DNA from: Marinobacter sp.
GTDB taxonomy: Bacteria; Pseudomonadota; Gammaproteobacteria; Pseudomonadales; Oleiphilaceae
Direction: 5' to 3'
DNA: 64,000 bases
Assembly: GCF_014859525.1 (NCBI RefSeq)
Contig: NZ_JACUUB010000005.1
Coordinates: 1 to 64,000 of the forward strand
A model generated the notes under the pieces. That model saw nothing but the letters and a program-made list of their open reading frames with translations. It was not told the DNA's origin and searched no databases. The position numbers were made by a program, and so were the translations under genes. Each line of letters begins with the position of its first letter. The first letter of the stretch is position 1. Below, in pieces: positions 35,115 to 47,576 of this stretch.

Positions 35115-37414
35115 GGCTTGTGCTGATCCTCCGCTTTCAGTTTCAGCATGGAAAGCACGCCCATCGCAGCGAGTGACAGTACAAAGATCTCACCGAGGGT
35201 ATCCAGCGCCCGGAAGTCCACCAGAATCACGTTCACAATGTTCCGGCCATAGGCCAGCGCTGCACTGTTCTCCACGTAATAGGTCGATATGGTCTCAAAG
35301 TACTGAATGTCCAGGACGGCCAACATGATCAGCGTGATGGTAACCCCTGAAAAGATGGCAACCGCGAGGTCACGATAGCGCTGGAACGGCGTTGACAGGT
35401 TGACGAATTCGGGTAGCTTGAACAATACGAGGACGAGCAGAATAACCGTCAAAGTTTCCACCAGAAGCTGGGTGATACCCAGGTCCGGCGCACTGAACAG
35501 AATAAACGTCAGCGCAACCCCGAAACCCAGAACGCCCATTGAGGCTACCGAACCAAGCCGGGAGTGGGTGCTGCTGGCGAACACCGCTGAGGCAACCAGC
35601 AACAACGCTATGCCCCATTCGTAAAAATGGCTGTCAGCCAGGTTGAGCGTGAAGTGCACACCGTAATGCGAGAACATGGTGTAGCCGGCCAACCCAAAAG
35701 TAACCGCAAGCAAAACGAGCATATACAGACCTAACACACCGTTCTGCAACATCCGGGTCTGCCAGCTGGCAACTACGGTTATCCACTCCATGAATTTGAA
35801 GTAGCCAGCCTCGGGCCCAACGCGGCTACCGGCATAGTTGAGCGCATGGAGCGTTGGTTGAATGCGCGGCCAGGCGCGGAAAAGCAAAAAGCCAACGATG
35901 AGGCTCAGGGCGGAGAGCAGCAAGGGCTTGTTGATGCCGTGCCAGAGTGCCAGATTGAAATCCACCGGTGCGCCGTAAACAGAAGCAACCGCTGCCTGCA
36001 GCAGGGCATTCTCCGGAATGAACGGCATAAGGCCAAACGCCAGCGCAATGATGGTCAGTATCGCGGGCCCAACCAGCATGCCAAGCGGTGCTTCATGGGG
36101 CGCTTTGGGCGTGTCGCCGGGTGCGCCAAAGAACGGTTTGATGGCGACGAGTCCGGCCACACCCACGATCAGCATCGCAGACGCTACCGTCGCTATCACA
36201 AGCAGGCTGCTCCAGAGTGGGGCTTCGAGCAAGGACTCCAGCATCAATTCTTTCGCGATAAACCCGAACAGTGGCGGCAGGCCTGCAAGAGACAGAGCAG
36301 CAAAGACTGCAATGGTGGCGGTCACCGGCATGGATTTGCGCAGGCCGCCCATGCGAGTAATGTCTTTAGTGCCGGTTTCATGGTCGAGGGCACCGGCAAG
36401 CATAAACAGCGCGCCCTTGTACAAGGAATGGGCAACAAGAAAGCAAATAAACGCCGTCATGGCCAACTCGGTGCCGACGCCGATCAACATCGTCAATGTG
36501 CCCAGCGCCATGACCGTGGAATAAGCCAGAACCTTTTTGATGCCGGTGCTGCTGAACGCGAACCAGGCACCGGTCAACATGGTGACCGCACCAAAGCCCA
36601 TCAGCATCATGGTCCACAACTCACCCTCGCCCAGAGTCGGGTTCAGGCGTGCCATCAGATAGATGCCGGCCTTGACCATGGTAGCCGAGTGCAGAAACGC
36701 AGAGACCGGCGTCGGTGCAGCCATGGCGTTGGGTAGCCAGAAATGGAACGGAACCTGGGCCGACTTGGTAAATGCGCCGGCCAACAGGCACAACACGGCA
36801 CCGGTGTAGAAGACGTGCTGATGGATTGGATCGCTTGAGGCCAGAATGGCAGACAGCGAATAACTGCCGGTCATGATGGCCAGCATGATCAGGCCGGCCA
36901 TCAGTGCCAAACCACCGGCAACCGTGACAAATAAGCCTTGCAGCGCGCACTTGCGGGCTTCCAGGTCTTCATGATTGAAACCGATCAGCATGTAAGAGGT
37001 AATGCTGGTCAGTTCCCAGAACACGAAAAGGGTAATGAGATTATCTGACAGCACCAGCCCGAGCATCGACGCCATGAACGACAGCATGATGACAAAAAAC
37101 CGAGCCAGGTATTTGTGCCCGGCAAGGTACGAGCCTGCATAGATCAGGATAAAGGTACCAATCCCGCTGATCAGCAGAGCAAAAGTCAGGGAGAGGCCAT
37201 CAACCAGAAAGTTGAGGGAAATACCGAGCCCGGGCAGCCATTGGTATTCCAGCAGAAGCGGCCCGTCCTGTACCTGCGACAGAAACGTGCTGAAATAAAC
37301 CGCGAGTCCTGCAGGAAGAAGGGCCAGCAACCAACCAATGTATTTGCCCGCAACCCGATGCAGCAGGGGAACGACAATCGCCAGCAAAAAGCCGGATAAC
37401 ACAGCCAATAGCAT
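35111..37414 (-). CDS. mrpA: Mrp antiporter subunit A (NuoL-like)
   Basis: This 767-residue subunit has the NuoL-like core (LFVFWELTSITSYMLIGFNHEDLEARKCALQGLFVTVAGG; AFTKSAQVPFHFWLPNAMAAPTPVSAFLHSATMVKAGIYLMARL) carrying the conserved Glu, Lys and His of the proton path. A C-terminal extension ends in ITQLLVETLTVILLVLVLFKLPEF and ALDTLGEIFVLSLAAMGV, as in MrpA. The frame is open upstream to 37549, but the hydrophobic start at 37414 (MLLAVLSGFLLAIV) fits the family. First gene of a complete group 1 operon mrpABCDEFG, important for sodium and pH tolerance in sea water. Confidence 0.9.
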   Translation of the reverse strand: MLLAVLSGFLLAIVVPLLHRVAGKYIGWLLALLPAGLAVYFSTFLSQVQDGPLLLEYQWLPGLGISLNFLVDGLSLTFALLISGIGTFILIYAGSYLAGHKYLARFFVIMLSFMASMLGLVLSDNLITLFVFWELTSITSYMLIGFNHEDLEARKCALQGLFVTVAGGLALMAGLIMLAIMTGSYSLSAILASSDPIHQHVFYTGAVLCLLAGAFTKSAQVPFHFWLPNAMAAPTPVSAFLHSATMVKAGIYLMARLNPTLGEGELWTMMLMGFGAVTMLTGAWFAFSSTGIKKVLAYSTVMALGTLTMLIGVGTELAMTAFICFLVAHSLYKGALFMLAGALDHETGTKDITRMGGLRKSMPVTATIAVFAALSLAGLPPLFGFIAKELMLESLLEAPLWSSLLVIATVASAMLIVGVAGLVAIKPFFGAPGDTPKAPHEAPLGMLVGPAILTIIALAFGLMPFIPENALLQAAVASVYGAPVDFNLALWHGINKPLLLSALSLIVGFLLFRAWPRIQPTLHALNYAGSRVGPEAGYFKFMEWITVVASWQTRMLQNGVLGLYMLVLLAVTFGLAGYTMFSHYGVHFTLNLADSHFYEWGIALLLVASAVFASSTHSRLGSVASMGVLGFGVALTFILFSAPDLGITQLLVETLTVILLVLVLFKLPEFVNLSTPFQRYRDLAVAIFSGVTITLIMLAVLDIQYFETISTYYVENSAALAYGRNIVNVILVDFRALDTLGEIFVLSLAAMGVLSMLKLKAEDQHKP

Positions 37415-37468
37415 GTGCGTCAAAGCTCCGTTTTGGCACCGCAGCGATATGCTGTCACCGTGGTGCAG

Positions 37469-37491
37469 GATATTGATTGATAGGCAATATC
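37469..37491. promoter_or_regulatory. Inverted repeat between mrpA and fadH
   Basis: GATATTG-N9-CAATATC lies in the 270-bp divergent region, 55 bp before mrpA and about 195 bp before fadH. It has the form of a dimeric repressor or activator site. No regulator gene is adjacent, and the binding protein is unknown. Confidence 0.4.
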
Positions 37492-37642
37492 TATGATCTA
37501 TACCTTTAAAGGTGCCAGAAAGACTATCTGACAGATTGGCCAAAGGCAAGGCAAACCGTGCTGCGTAAGGTGTTGCGGATGCAGGCGCCAGGACACCCGG
37601 GTTTATGGCAGGTTATACCTTGGTCGTAGCGGGTTGTGTTAA

Positions 37643-39739
<2,097 letters not shown>

Positions 39740-39759
39740 ATCTATCGTACAGTCATATG

Positions 39760-40752
39760 TCAGCGCCCGAACCTGGACCGGTACACACCGGGCGCCATAC
39801 CGGTGTGCTTCCGGAACAGACGGCTGAAAGAACTGACGTCTTCATAGCCCACCAGGCGGGTGATCTCCTCCACTGACACCCGTGAATTTTCCAGATGCTG
39901 GCGAGCTGCCTCAATTCGAAGCGTTTGCAGGTAACCTGTGGGTGTATCGCCAGTGGCCTCTTTGAACCGGCGAATCAAAGAGCGCTCCGTCAGCCCGCTC
40001 AGCGTGGCTAAAGACGGCAGTGTCACAGGCTGACTGAAGTGAATATCAAGCCAATCCTGAACCTTGAGAATCGGGCTGTCCGAGTGGTAGCGCCTGGCCT
40101 GCAGGGCGCTGTAGGGCGCCTGACTGGTTCGCCCGGCATCAATCACAAACGCTTTCGCCAGCTCCCGGGCCACCTGCGGGCCTGCAAGCCGCTCCACCAG
40201 ATACACTCCAAGGTCCCACCAAGCCATGCCGCCCCCTGCGCAGGCAACCGGCCCATCCACCGTTACCAGTTTTTGAGGTTGTAGATCCACCGCCGGAAAC
40301 TGCTCCCGAAACGGATTGCTAAAGCCCCAATGCGTCGTCGCCTGGCGACCATCCAGCAACCCCGCTGCCGCCAGCAGAAACGCGCCGGTACAGTTGCTGG
40401 CCACCCTAACCCCGCCGTCGCCGGCACCGTGAAATTGCTCAAGCCACCGAATCAACTCTGAATTGCTCGCCAAAGTGTGATCAATGGGTGCACCGATCGT
40501 TGGAATGATCACCAAATCGTCAACCCCGAACGCGTCGGCCTCCCGCCAGGAGCCGTCTGCCAGCAACGTCAGCCCGTTGATACACCGACACGGCTCGCCA
40601 GCCTCTGTCAGCAGGCGAGTTCTGAAATAAACCTGAGGCTGCTGCCCATGAATCCGCGCCCAGGTGACCCCTGCCATCCTAAACAGATCGATTACTCCCG
40701 TAATCGCGCTGGCCAGGGCGCCGTTAAAGCCGATGATGGTGACGGTTTTCAA
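39760..40752 (-). CDS. GlxA-type AraC family regulator
   Basis: The 330-residue regulator has an N-terminal DJ-1/PfpI (class I glutamine amidotransferase-like) domain (residues about 3-190), including VRVASNCTGAFLLAAAGLLDGRQATTHW. A C-terminal AraC helix-turn-helix pair follows (SLATLSGLTERSLIRRFKEATGDTPTGYLQTLRIEAARQHLE and VGYEDVSSFSRLFRKHTGMAPGVYRSRF). Translation starts at TTG behind GGAGG. Relatives control catabolism of carnitine, glycine betaine or fatty-acid-related compounds. It is divergent from the acyl-CoA dehydrogenase, a plausible target, with a structured repeat in between. Confidence 0.85.
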   Translation of the reverse strand: MKTVTIIGFNGALASAITGVIDLFRMAGVTWARIHGQQPQVYFRTRLLTEAGEPCRCINGLTLLADGSWREADAFGVDDLVIIPTIGAPIDHTLASNSELIRWLEQFHGAGDGGVRVASNCTGAFLLAAAGLLDGRQATTHWGFSNPFREQFPAVDLQPQKLVTVDGPVACAGGGMAWWDLGVYLVERLAGPQVARELAKAFVIDAGRTSQAPYSALQARRYHSDSPILKVQDWLDIHFSQPVTLPSLATLSGLTERSLIRRFKEATGDTPTGYLQTLRIEAARQHLENSRVSVEEITRLVGYEDVSSFSRLFRKHTGMAPGVYRSRFGR

Positions 40753-40792
40753 CGTGGCGTTCCTCCAATGCTGAACAGCTAGCGCCAGAATA

Positions 40793-40906
40793 GGGGGCTG
40801 CTGCGGGGCGGTGGTTCCGGGAGTGTGCGCAGCAGGGAAGCTGCGCTCAAGCCCCCATGGATGGGTTCACGGCGTCTCCCGGAACCAGCGCCCCGCAGCA
40901 GGCCCC
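40793..40906 (+). repeat. Long-stem twin-hairpin repeat, copy 1
   Basis: The arms 40798-40823 and 40876-40901 pair in 25 of 26 positions; GGGG/CCCC extends the stem outward. The 52-nt centre (40824-40875) folds into two hairpins with tips CAGGGAAG and CATGGATG. The centre matches copy 4 at 50 of 52 positions, while most of the stem does not. Confidence 0.85.
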
Positions 40907-41018
40907 GGGTGGCCGATCATATTATGCTGGCGATTTTCACCAAGAATAAGTCAGAAATGACAATTCCAACCAGTGTAGTGGTTGTGAGAGGCTAGGGCCA
41001 ATAAACAGGAGAGCCAGA

Positions 41019-42821
<1,803 letters not shown>

Positions 42822-42862
42822 TTTCGGTGCTCTTCCGGCCCTAGCCTGCGAATATTGGTGAT

Positions 42863-42978
42863 GGCGCAATCGGCTGGGAGCCCTTCCAGGGACACGCTAC
42901 GAGCACGTCCCTGTGCGCTCGGCTGTGGCCATCCATGGCCACAGACGGTCCCTGGAAGGGCTCCCAGCCGCTCGCGCC
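42863..42978 (-). repeat. Long-stem twin-hairpin repeat, copy 2 (inverted)
   Basis: The arms 42871-42892 and 42949-42970 form a perfect 22-bp stem, and GCGC/GCGC pairs again outside a small internal loop. Read on the minus strand the 56-nt centre gives two hairpins with tips CATGGATG and CAGGGACG, related to copy 3. It lies in the 403-bp gap after the acyl-CoA dehydrogenase. Confidence 0.85.
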
Positions 42979-43063
42979 CAGGCAATGTGCTGGCCGCCGG
43001 TCGTAGAATCCTTAGGGGACGGGAGAGCAAGTTTTTTTGAACGGTATTTCTGCATAAGTCCGA

Positions 43064-43178
43064 GCATGGGCAATGGGGAGGTCTTTCCAGGACCGTTGAG
43101 GGCCATGGACGGCCCGAAACGAGCCTACAGGGACGTACTCGTGGGCGTGTCCTGGAAAGACCTCCCCGTTGACCATGC
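43064..43178 (+). repeat. Long-stem twin-hairpin repeat, copy 3
   Basis: The arms 43064-43093 and 43149-43178 form a 30-position stem with one mismatch and one G-T pair. The 55-nt centre (43094-43148) gives hairpins with tips CATGGACG and CAGGGACG. It ends 46 bp before the crotonase gene, and the remaining bases of this gap show nothing else. Confidence 0.85.
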
Positions 43179-43224
43179 CTGCACCCACATAGACAGGCTA
43201 GGGCCGTATTAAGAGGAAAAGTGC

Positions 43225-44004
43225 ATGTCACTGGTAAACATAGAAAAACAAGGCCACATCCTGCTGATCGGCCTGAACCGCCCGGAAAAAATGAACGCCA
43301 TGAACCGGGCCATGTACCACGAAATCGCCGCAGCTTACTATCAACTCCAGAACGACCCGGAACTGCGCGTGGCCGTGATGTACGCCAACGGCGACCACTT
43401 CACCAGCGGCCTGCAACTGGATGACTGGGCCGGCGTATTCGCCAACGGTAAAGGCATCGAGCCCGGCGACGGCGAACTCGACCCCTTCGACATCACTGGT
43501 GACAGCCTCACCAAACCCGTCGTCTTCGCCGCTCAGGGCATCTGCTTCACCTGCGGTGTCGAAATGATGCTCAATACCGACATCCGCGTAGCCGCCAAAG
43601 GTACCCGCTTCGCCCAGCTGGAAGTCAAACGTGGCATCTTCGCCTGCGGCGGCGCCACTATCCGCCTGCAGCGGGAAATCGGCTGGGGCAACGCCCAGCG
43701 TTACCTGCTCACCGGCGACGAATGGACCGCCGAACAAGCCTATCAATGGGGCCTGATTCAGGAGCTCGTTGAGCCCGGCGAACAGCTCAGCAAAGCCCTG
43801 GAAATTGCCGAGAAAATCGCCAAAGCCGCACCTCTGGGCGTTCAAGGCAGCCTGAAGTCGTCAAAAATCGCCGTCAGCGAAGGCCAGGAAGCCGCCAAGC
43901 AGAGCCTGTTCCCGGATCTTCGTCCGGTGATGGCCAGTGAAGACGTCAAAGAAGGGATTCAGTCGTTTCTGGAAAGAAGAGAGGCGGTGTTCAAAGGAAA
44001 GTAG
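43225..44004 (+). CDS. Enoyl-CoA hydratase/isomerase (crotonase) family protein
   Basis: The 259-residue protein has the crotonase fold: GHILLIGLNRPEKMNAMNRAM, the oxyanion loop ANGDHFTSGLQLDDWAG, and AQGICFTCGVEMMLNTDIRVAAKGTRFAQLEVKRGIFACGGA. E133 aligns with the first catalytic Glu of classical hydratase (Glu144 in rat). The second (Glu164) is replaced by R159 in NAQRYLLTGDEW. It may therefore be an isomerase, hydrolase or other crotonase type. AAGAGG precedes the ATG. Codon use matches the neighbouring acyl-CoA dehydrogenase. Confidence 0.85.
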   Translation: MSLVNIEKQGHILLIGLNRPEKMNAMNRAMYHEIAAAYYQLQNDPELRVAVMYANGDHFTSGLQLDDWAGVFANGKGIEPGDGELDPFDITGDSLTKPVVFAAQGICFTCGVEMMLNTDIRVAAKGTRFAQLEVKRGIFACGGATIRLQREIGWGNAQRYLLTGDEWTAEQAYQWGLIQELVEPGEQLSKALEIAEKIAKAAPLGVQGSLKSSKIAVSEGQEAAKQSLFPDLRPVMASEDVKEGIQSFLERREAVFKGK

Positions 44005-44110
44005 AGGGCAGCACAGTCCGAATGCCGTGGTAGGTGCGGCGGTCTGTAGACTTTGCTGCTGGCTTCAGACGCGTGCAGCTGACTATTTCAGCGCGGCTCG
44101 AAGCGGACGG

Positions 44111-44204
44111 CCGGGGAACCCCTCCCGGGAGTGTGCGCAGCAGGGATGCTGCGCTCAAGCCCCCAGGGATGGGTTCACGGCGTCTCCCGGGAGGGGTTCC
44201 CCGG
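44111..44204 (+). repeat. Long-stem twin-hairpin repeat, copy 4
   Basis: The arms 44111-44131 and 44184-44204 form a perfect 21-bp stem. The 52-nt centre (44132-44183) has hairpin tips CAGGGATG and CAGGGATG. It lies between the convergent crotonase and alkB genes, where it could also act as a terminator, although no T-tract follows. Confidence 0.85.
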
Positions 44205-44268
44205 TCGGCTGCCGGCACCAAAACCAGAAGGCTGGGGTCGGCAGTCAAGTCACCGCCATAGTCAGATT

Positions 44269-45561
44269 TCAGGCAGCCTCAGATTCCGTCTTCTGTCCTA
44301 CTTTACGGGCAGCAGCCTCAGCCGCCACGCCTGCAGCGTAGTCCGCGTACCTGGCCATCAGCTCCTCCCTGCGATCCGGATCCCAGTTGATCTTCGTCAG
44401 ATCTCCCTCGTAGTGATCAATCACCCGCTTATCCATCGTCTCGTACCACCACTGCGGCAAGTACGCCGGCAACAGCATCGACGCATAGCCACCCGGCAAC
44501 TGCGGCGCATTCTCAAAATGCCTCAAGGCCTGATAACTCCGGGTCGGATGCGCATGATGGTCCGAATGCCGCTGTAACTGATACAGGAACAGATTGGTCA
44601 CCACATGATTGCTGTTCCAGCTGTGCTCCGGTTGCGTACGCTCATACTTGCCCGCCTTATCCTTCTGACGCAGCAAACCGTAGTGCTCAATGTAGTTCAC
44701 ACTCTCCAGCAAGCTGGCGCCGTAAACCGCCTGCGCCGCCAGGAACGGTACCGCACGTGGACCGCACAGCAGCGTGGTCGCGCCAAAGAACCCGGCACTC
44801 ATGGCCCAGCCCTGCAGCAACTCGTTTTCCAGACTCCAGAAGCTCTTACCCCTGCGCTCAAGTCGCGCCTTCTCGATCTTTACCGACGACTTCATGCCGC
44901 CAAACACCGTACGCGGCAGAAACTTCCAGAAACTCTCGCCCATCCGGCTGCTGGCCGGATCTTCCGGCGTCGCCACTCGCTTGTGATGGCCGAAATTATG
45001 CTCCACCACAAAATGGGTGTAGCCAGTCGGCGCCAACGCCGCCATCGCCATCAGCTTGTTGAACTTGTTCGATTTGTGGCCCAGCTCATGGGCGGTGTTG
45101 ATGCCCACCCCGTTAATGGCACCCACGGTCAGGGTGAGCCCGATCTTGTCTTCAAGGGGGGTGTTCTTGCGGCTGGCCAGCCAGGCGCCCAGTACGGTCA
45201 TCGCGTATTGGGTGGGAATGAAGGCCTTCACGATGCGATCGTAATACTTGTCCTGCTCCAGTGACCGCACCGCTGATTCCGGCGGATTGCTTTGGTCCTC
45301 ACCGATGGCGCGGTCGAGGGCAGGAATGACACCGTGTACCAGCGCCGGTCCGGTCCAGGCCAGCGCTTTCAGTTTTTTCGGTGCAATGGCATAGCCGGTG
45401 AGCGCGGCTAAGCCGATACCAGGCAGAGCGGGGCCGAGTAGCCACAGATAACGCTTGGGATCTTTCCAGGTGGTTTGAGCGGCGTCGCTACCGGAACTCG
45501 CCTCGCTGACGGGCTCATCGACTTTGAGTGAGCGCTTGGGCTCGTTCACTTTGGCGTTCAT
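44269..45561 (-). CDS. alkB: Alkane 1-monooxygenase
   Basis: This 430-residue integral-membrane di-iron enzyme hydroxylates the terminal carbon of n-alkanes. All histidine boxes are present: NTAHELGHK, EHNFGHHKRVATPEDPASSR, the NYIEHYGL motif and LQRHSDHHAHPTRSYQ. The hydrophobic helices that hold the alkane channel precede and lie between them. An ATG at 45582 is in frame, but the one at 45561 has GGAGA at good distance. No rubredoxin or rubredoxin reductase gene is adjacent, so the electron donors must be encoded elsewhere. Confidence 0.95.
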   Translation of the reverse strand: MNAKVNEPKRSLKVDEPVSEASSGSDAAQTTWKDPKRYLWLLGPALPGIGLAALTGYAIAPKKLKALAWTGPALVHGVIPALDRAIGEDQSNPPESAVRSLEQDKYYDRIVKAFIPTQYAMTVLGAWLASRKNTPLEDKIGLTLTVGAINGVGINTAHELGHKSNKFNKLMAMAALAPTGYTHFVVEHNFGHHKRVATPEDPASSRMGESFWKFLPRTVFGGMKSSVKIEKARLERRGKSFWSLENELLQGWAMSAGFFGATTLLCGPRAVPFLAAQAVYGASLLESVNYIEHYGLLRQKDKAGKYERTQPEHSWNSNHVVTNLFLYQLQRHSDHHAHPTRSYQALRHFENAPQLPGGYASMLLPAYLPQWWYETMDKRVIDHYEGDLTKINWDPDRREELMARYADYAAGVAAEAAARKVGQKTESEAA

Positions 45562-45757
45562 GGCAGGCTCTCCGTTGTGCATGTGAGTTATTGTTCTTTC
45601 AATTTATGTCGGACAATCTGGCAATTCAACAGAAGATCAAAAGTGGAAGCTACTCTGGCCTCTAATGACAAAGCGAGCCTGTCAAAGTCGTCCACTCGGT
45701 GGCGATACTGGCATTTGTGGTCCAGACTTCTCCCAAACAAAAAGCAGGGAAGACATT

Positions 45758-46009
45758 ATGAGCGCCTCCGATTCCTCGCCGTCTACTGTCTGTTGGTCGG
45801 TGCAGAATATGCTTCGCGAGTATGCGGGCTCACAGCGCATTGCTGAGATTGTTTATCAGGATTCTGCCGGCCAGATTTGTGTAGTGCACGAAGTGATCCG
45901 GGACATCCTGAGCCGGGCCGGGCACGATTTTCTGGTTATAGGGAAAGGCAAGATGGTGGGTGTAGAGCATGTGATCATGGTGGATGGGCAGCGGCTAACC
46001 AAAGAGTAA
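45758..46009 (+). CDS. Small hypothetical protein, possibly Sm-like beta barrel
   Basis: This 83-residue protein (SADSSPSTVCWSVQNMLREYAG-type N-terminus) continues with beta-rich segments: RIAEIVYQDSAGQICVVHEVIRDILSRAGHDFLVIGKGKMVGVEHVIMVDGQRL. The pattern faintly recalls small Sm/SH3-like barrels such as the Rho inhibitor Rof, but I do not assign it. The ATG at 45758 has AGGGA upstream. An extended frame back to 45665 is less likely. It is divergent from alkB. Confidence 0.6.
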   Translation: MSASDSSPSTVCWSVQNMLREYAGSQRIAEIVYQDSAGQICVVHEVIRDILSRAGHDFLVIGKGKMVGVEHVIMVDGQRLTKE

Positions 46010-46088
46010 TCAGCAGGTAATTGCCATTAACCTGTGATCAGCTCTACTCTTTGTGAGCTGTAAACATTGATGAACAGAGGGATATGTT

Positions 46089-46382
46089 ATGAACAAGCTC
46101 ACGTTAAGTGCCCTGGCTTTGGTTGCCACTCTGGGTTTGGCAGCTTGCAGCTCTGACAGCGACGAAGGTGCCGACTTTGAGCAGGCTGGCGAGAACGCCG
46201 GTAAAATGATGGATGATGCCGCCGATGCCGCCAAAGATACCTGGGAAGATGCAACCGGCCAGGACCAGGGCGCCTGGGAGGATATGAAGGACGGCGCTGA
46301 AGATGCCGGCGAAGAAATGGGTGAAGCGGCTGATGACGCCGGTGATGCCATGGAAGAGGGCTATGAGGACATGACCCGGTAA
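46089..46382 (+). CDS. Small acidic lipoprotein
   Basis: The 97-residue product has a clear lipoprotein signal (KLTLSALALVATLGLAAC, lipobox LAAC). The mature part is very acidic and Ala/Asp/Glu/Met rich with loosely repeated helices (AGENAGKMMDDAADAAKDTWEDA; DAGEEMGEAADDAGDAMEEG). This composition resembles entericidin-like or stress-related lipoproteins. It is a single gene after the small protein; GAGGGATAT precedes its ATG. Function unknown. Confidence 0.7.
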   Translation: MNKLTLSALALVATLGLAACSSDSDEGADFEQAGENAGKMMDDAADAAKDTWEDATGQDQGAWEDMKDGAEDAGEEMGEAADDAGDAMEEGYEDMTR

Positions 46383-46456
46383 GTTACGGGACACTGGTGG
46401 GCAGGGTACCTGTGTGCCTTGCCGATCCTGCCGGCTCGCTGCCTGTCGCGTTTGAC

Positions 46457-47395
46457 TCACCACAAGAAGGTGATAAGCGCATACCTGACCCCGGCTGTTA
46501 CCGGGTTTACTCCGTGCAATAGAGACCCTGAAAATACGATAGCGCTTCCTGTGCCAGGTCGGTAACGATCGGTTGAGTATTCTGGAAAAATCAATTCGCC
46601 ACCTTCAAATTCAGCATTCAAGTTGACCGACAATGCCAGCCGCCGGTGCCTGACTGCCTTGGCAACATTGTCCCTATGCAGCTCGAAACGACCGTTATCG
46701 CTCGACCTATAAGCCACGATTTTATAGCCTTCAAATTGTGATGGCCTGAAATGGAAGGTCCGGGTAATGATGGGTATCAACCGTTCAGTCAGTTCATTAT
46801 TCAGCTCTCTCACCAAGGTTTGATCCGTTAGCGGGTGGTCCCAGCGGGACTTCAGACGGGCGTCAACTTTGAGCTGCTGCTCGCCCCCGAGACCGCGATC
46901 CATCCCGCTCTGGAAGTTTTCAGATTGGTGCACACTAATCAGTTCCCGGGCCATGCCCGGCTCAATGATGGAATCCTCGATCAGAACCGGCGCAGTGCTC
47001 GTTACTGTGCGACCAACGTTGTTTGTAGGCAGCACTTCTGTTGCGAGATCAGCGAGATACTCGGGCGAAGGCCTGTTAATTATCTGTTCCACTCTGAGCG
47101 AAGAGTCGAGTAACACGGCTGTTGTTGACAAGGGGTCATTGCTGCGCAACCTGTCACTGAGGCGCTCAGGTGCATGAATGATGACTCTGCCGTTCGGGTC
47201 CGCACAGGATTTACCAAACACTATGACATTCAGATGGGCGCTGTTCACTTTTTCAAGGTCTCCAAAGCTCCCAGGAGAACTACTGAAAACAAGCAAGGCG
47301 GGTTTCCCGCAGTACTGTTCATAGAACAGGGCATTTACGCCATTGACCGCCGGTAATACGAAATCCGGGAATGGCATGCCAGCGCGTAGATTCAT
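46457..47395 (-). CDS. Thioredoxin-fold/2OG-Fe(II) oxygenase fusion
   Basis: The N-terminal 125 residues look like a peroxiredoxin/AhpC-TSA fold (GMPFPDFVLPAVNG, then PALLVFSSSPGSFGDLEKVN, and TTAVLLDSSLRVEQII), but no clear peroxidatic Cys in a TxxC motif is seen. The C-terminal 190 residues match the prolyl-4-hydroxylase 2OG-Fe(II) fold: FELHRDN gives the HxD iron ligands, and LLHGVNPVTAGVRYALITF gives the distal His and the Arg that binds 2-oxoglutarate. CAGGAG precedes the ATG. Substrate unknown. It is divergent from phoX. Confidence 0.75.
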   Translation of the reverse strand: MNLRAGMPFPDFVLPAVNGVNALFYEQYCGKPALLVFSSSPGSFGDLEKVNSAHLNVIVFGKSCADPNGRVIIHAPERLSDRLRSNDPLSTTAVLLDSSLRVEQIINRPSPEYLADLATEVLPTNNVGRTVTSTAPVLIEDSIIEPGMARELISVHQSENFQSGMDRGLGGEQQLKVDARLKSRWDHPLTDQTLVRELNNELTERLIPIITRTFHFRPSQFEGYKIVAYRSSDNGRFELHRDNVAKAVRHRRLALSVNLNAEFEGGELIFPEYSTDRYRPGTGSAIVFSGSLLHGVNPVTAGVRYALITFLW

Positions 47396-47576
47396 GAAAA
47401 CTCCTGAAATGTTGGCCGGGCTTTAGTGGTTCGCATTTTCCTGTCTGTATGTGACAGGGTCTTTGCAATCGTTGTCACAAACATGACCTGTATTTGCCAC
47501 ACAACCGTCAATCAACCGCAATGAAGATGTTCGACCATCGGGTTTCCAAACCACAACTCGCGAAGAGAGAAAAACC

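Noticed and set aside
37604-37622. TGGCAGG…TTGG before fadH as a sigma-54 promoter
   Set aside because: The -12 GC is absent and spacing is wrong.
45577-45846. 89-codon frame in the alkB upstream region
   Set aside because: It overlaps the better supported 83-residue gene in another frame and has no ribosome binding site or family resemblance.
46400-46424. Hairpin after the small acidic lipoprotein as a terminator
   Set aside because: The stem needs two G-T pairs and has no T-tract.
47440-47458. CCTGTC-N7-GACAGG before phoX as a LexA box or Pho box
   Set aside because: LexA boxes need CTGT-N8-ACAG; here the spacing is 9. It is inverted, while Pho boxes are direct CTGTCAT-like repeats.
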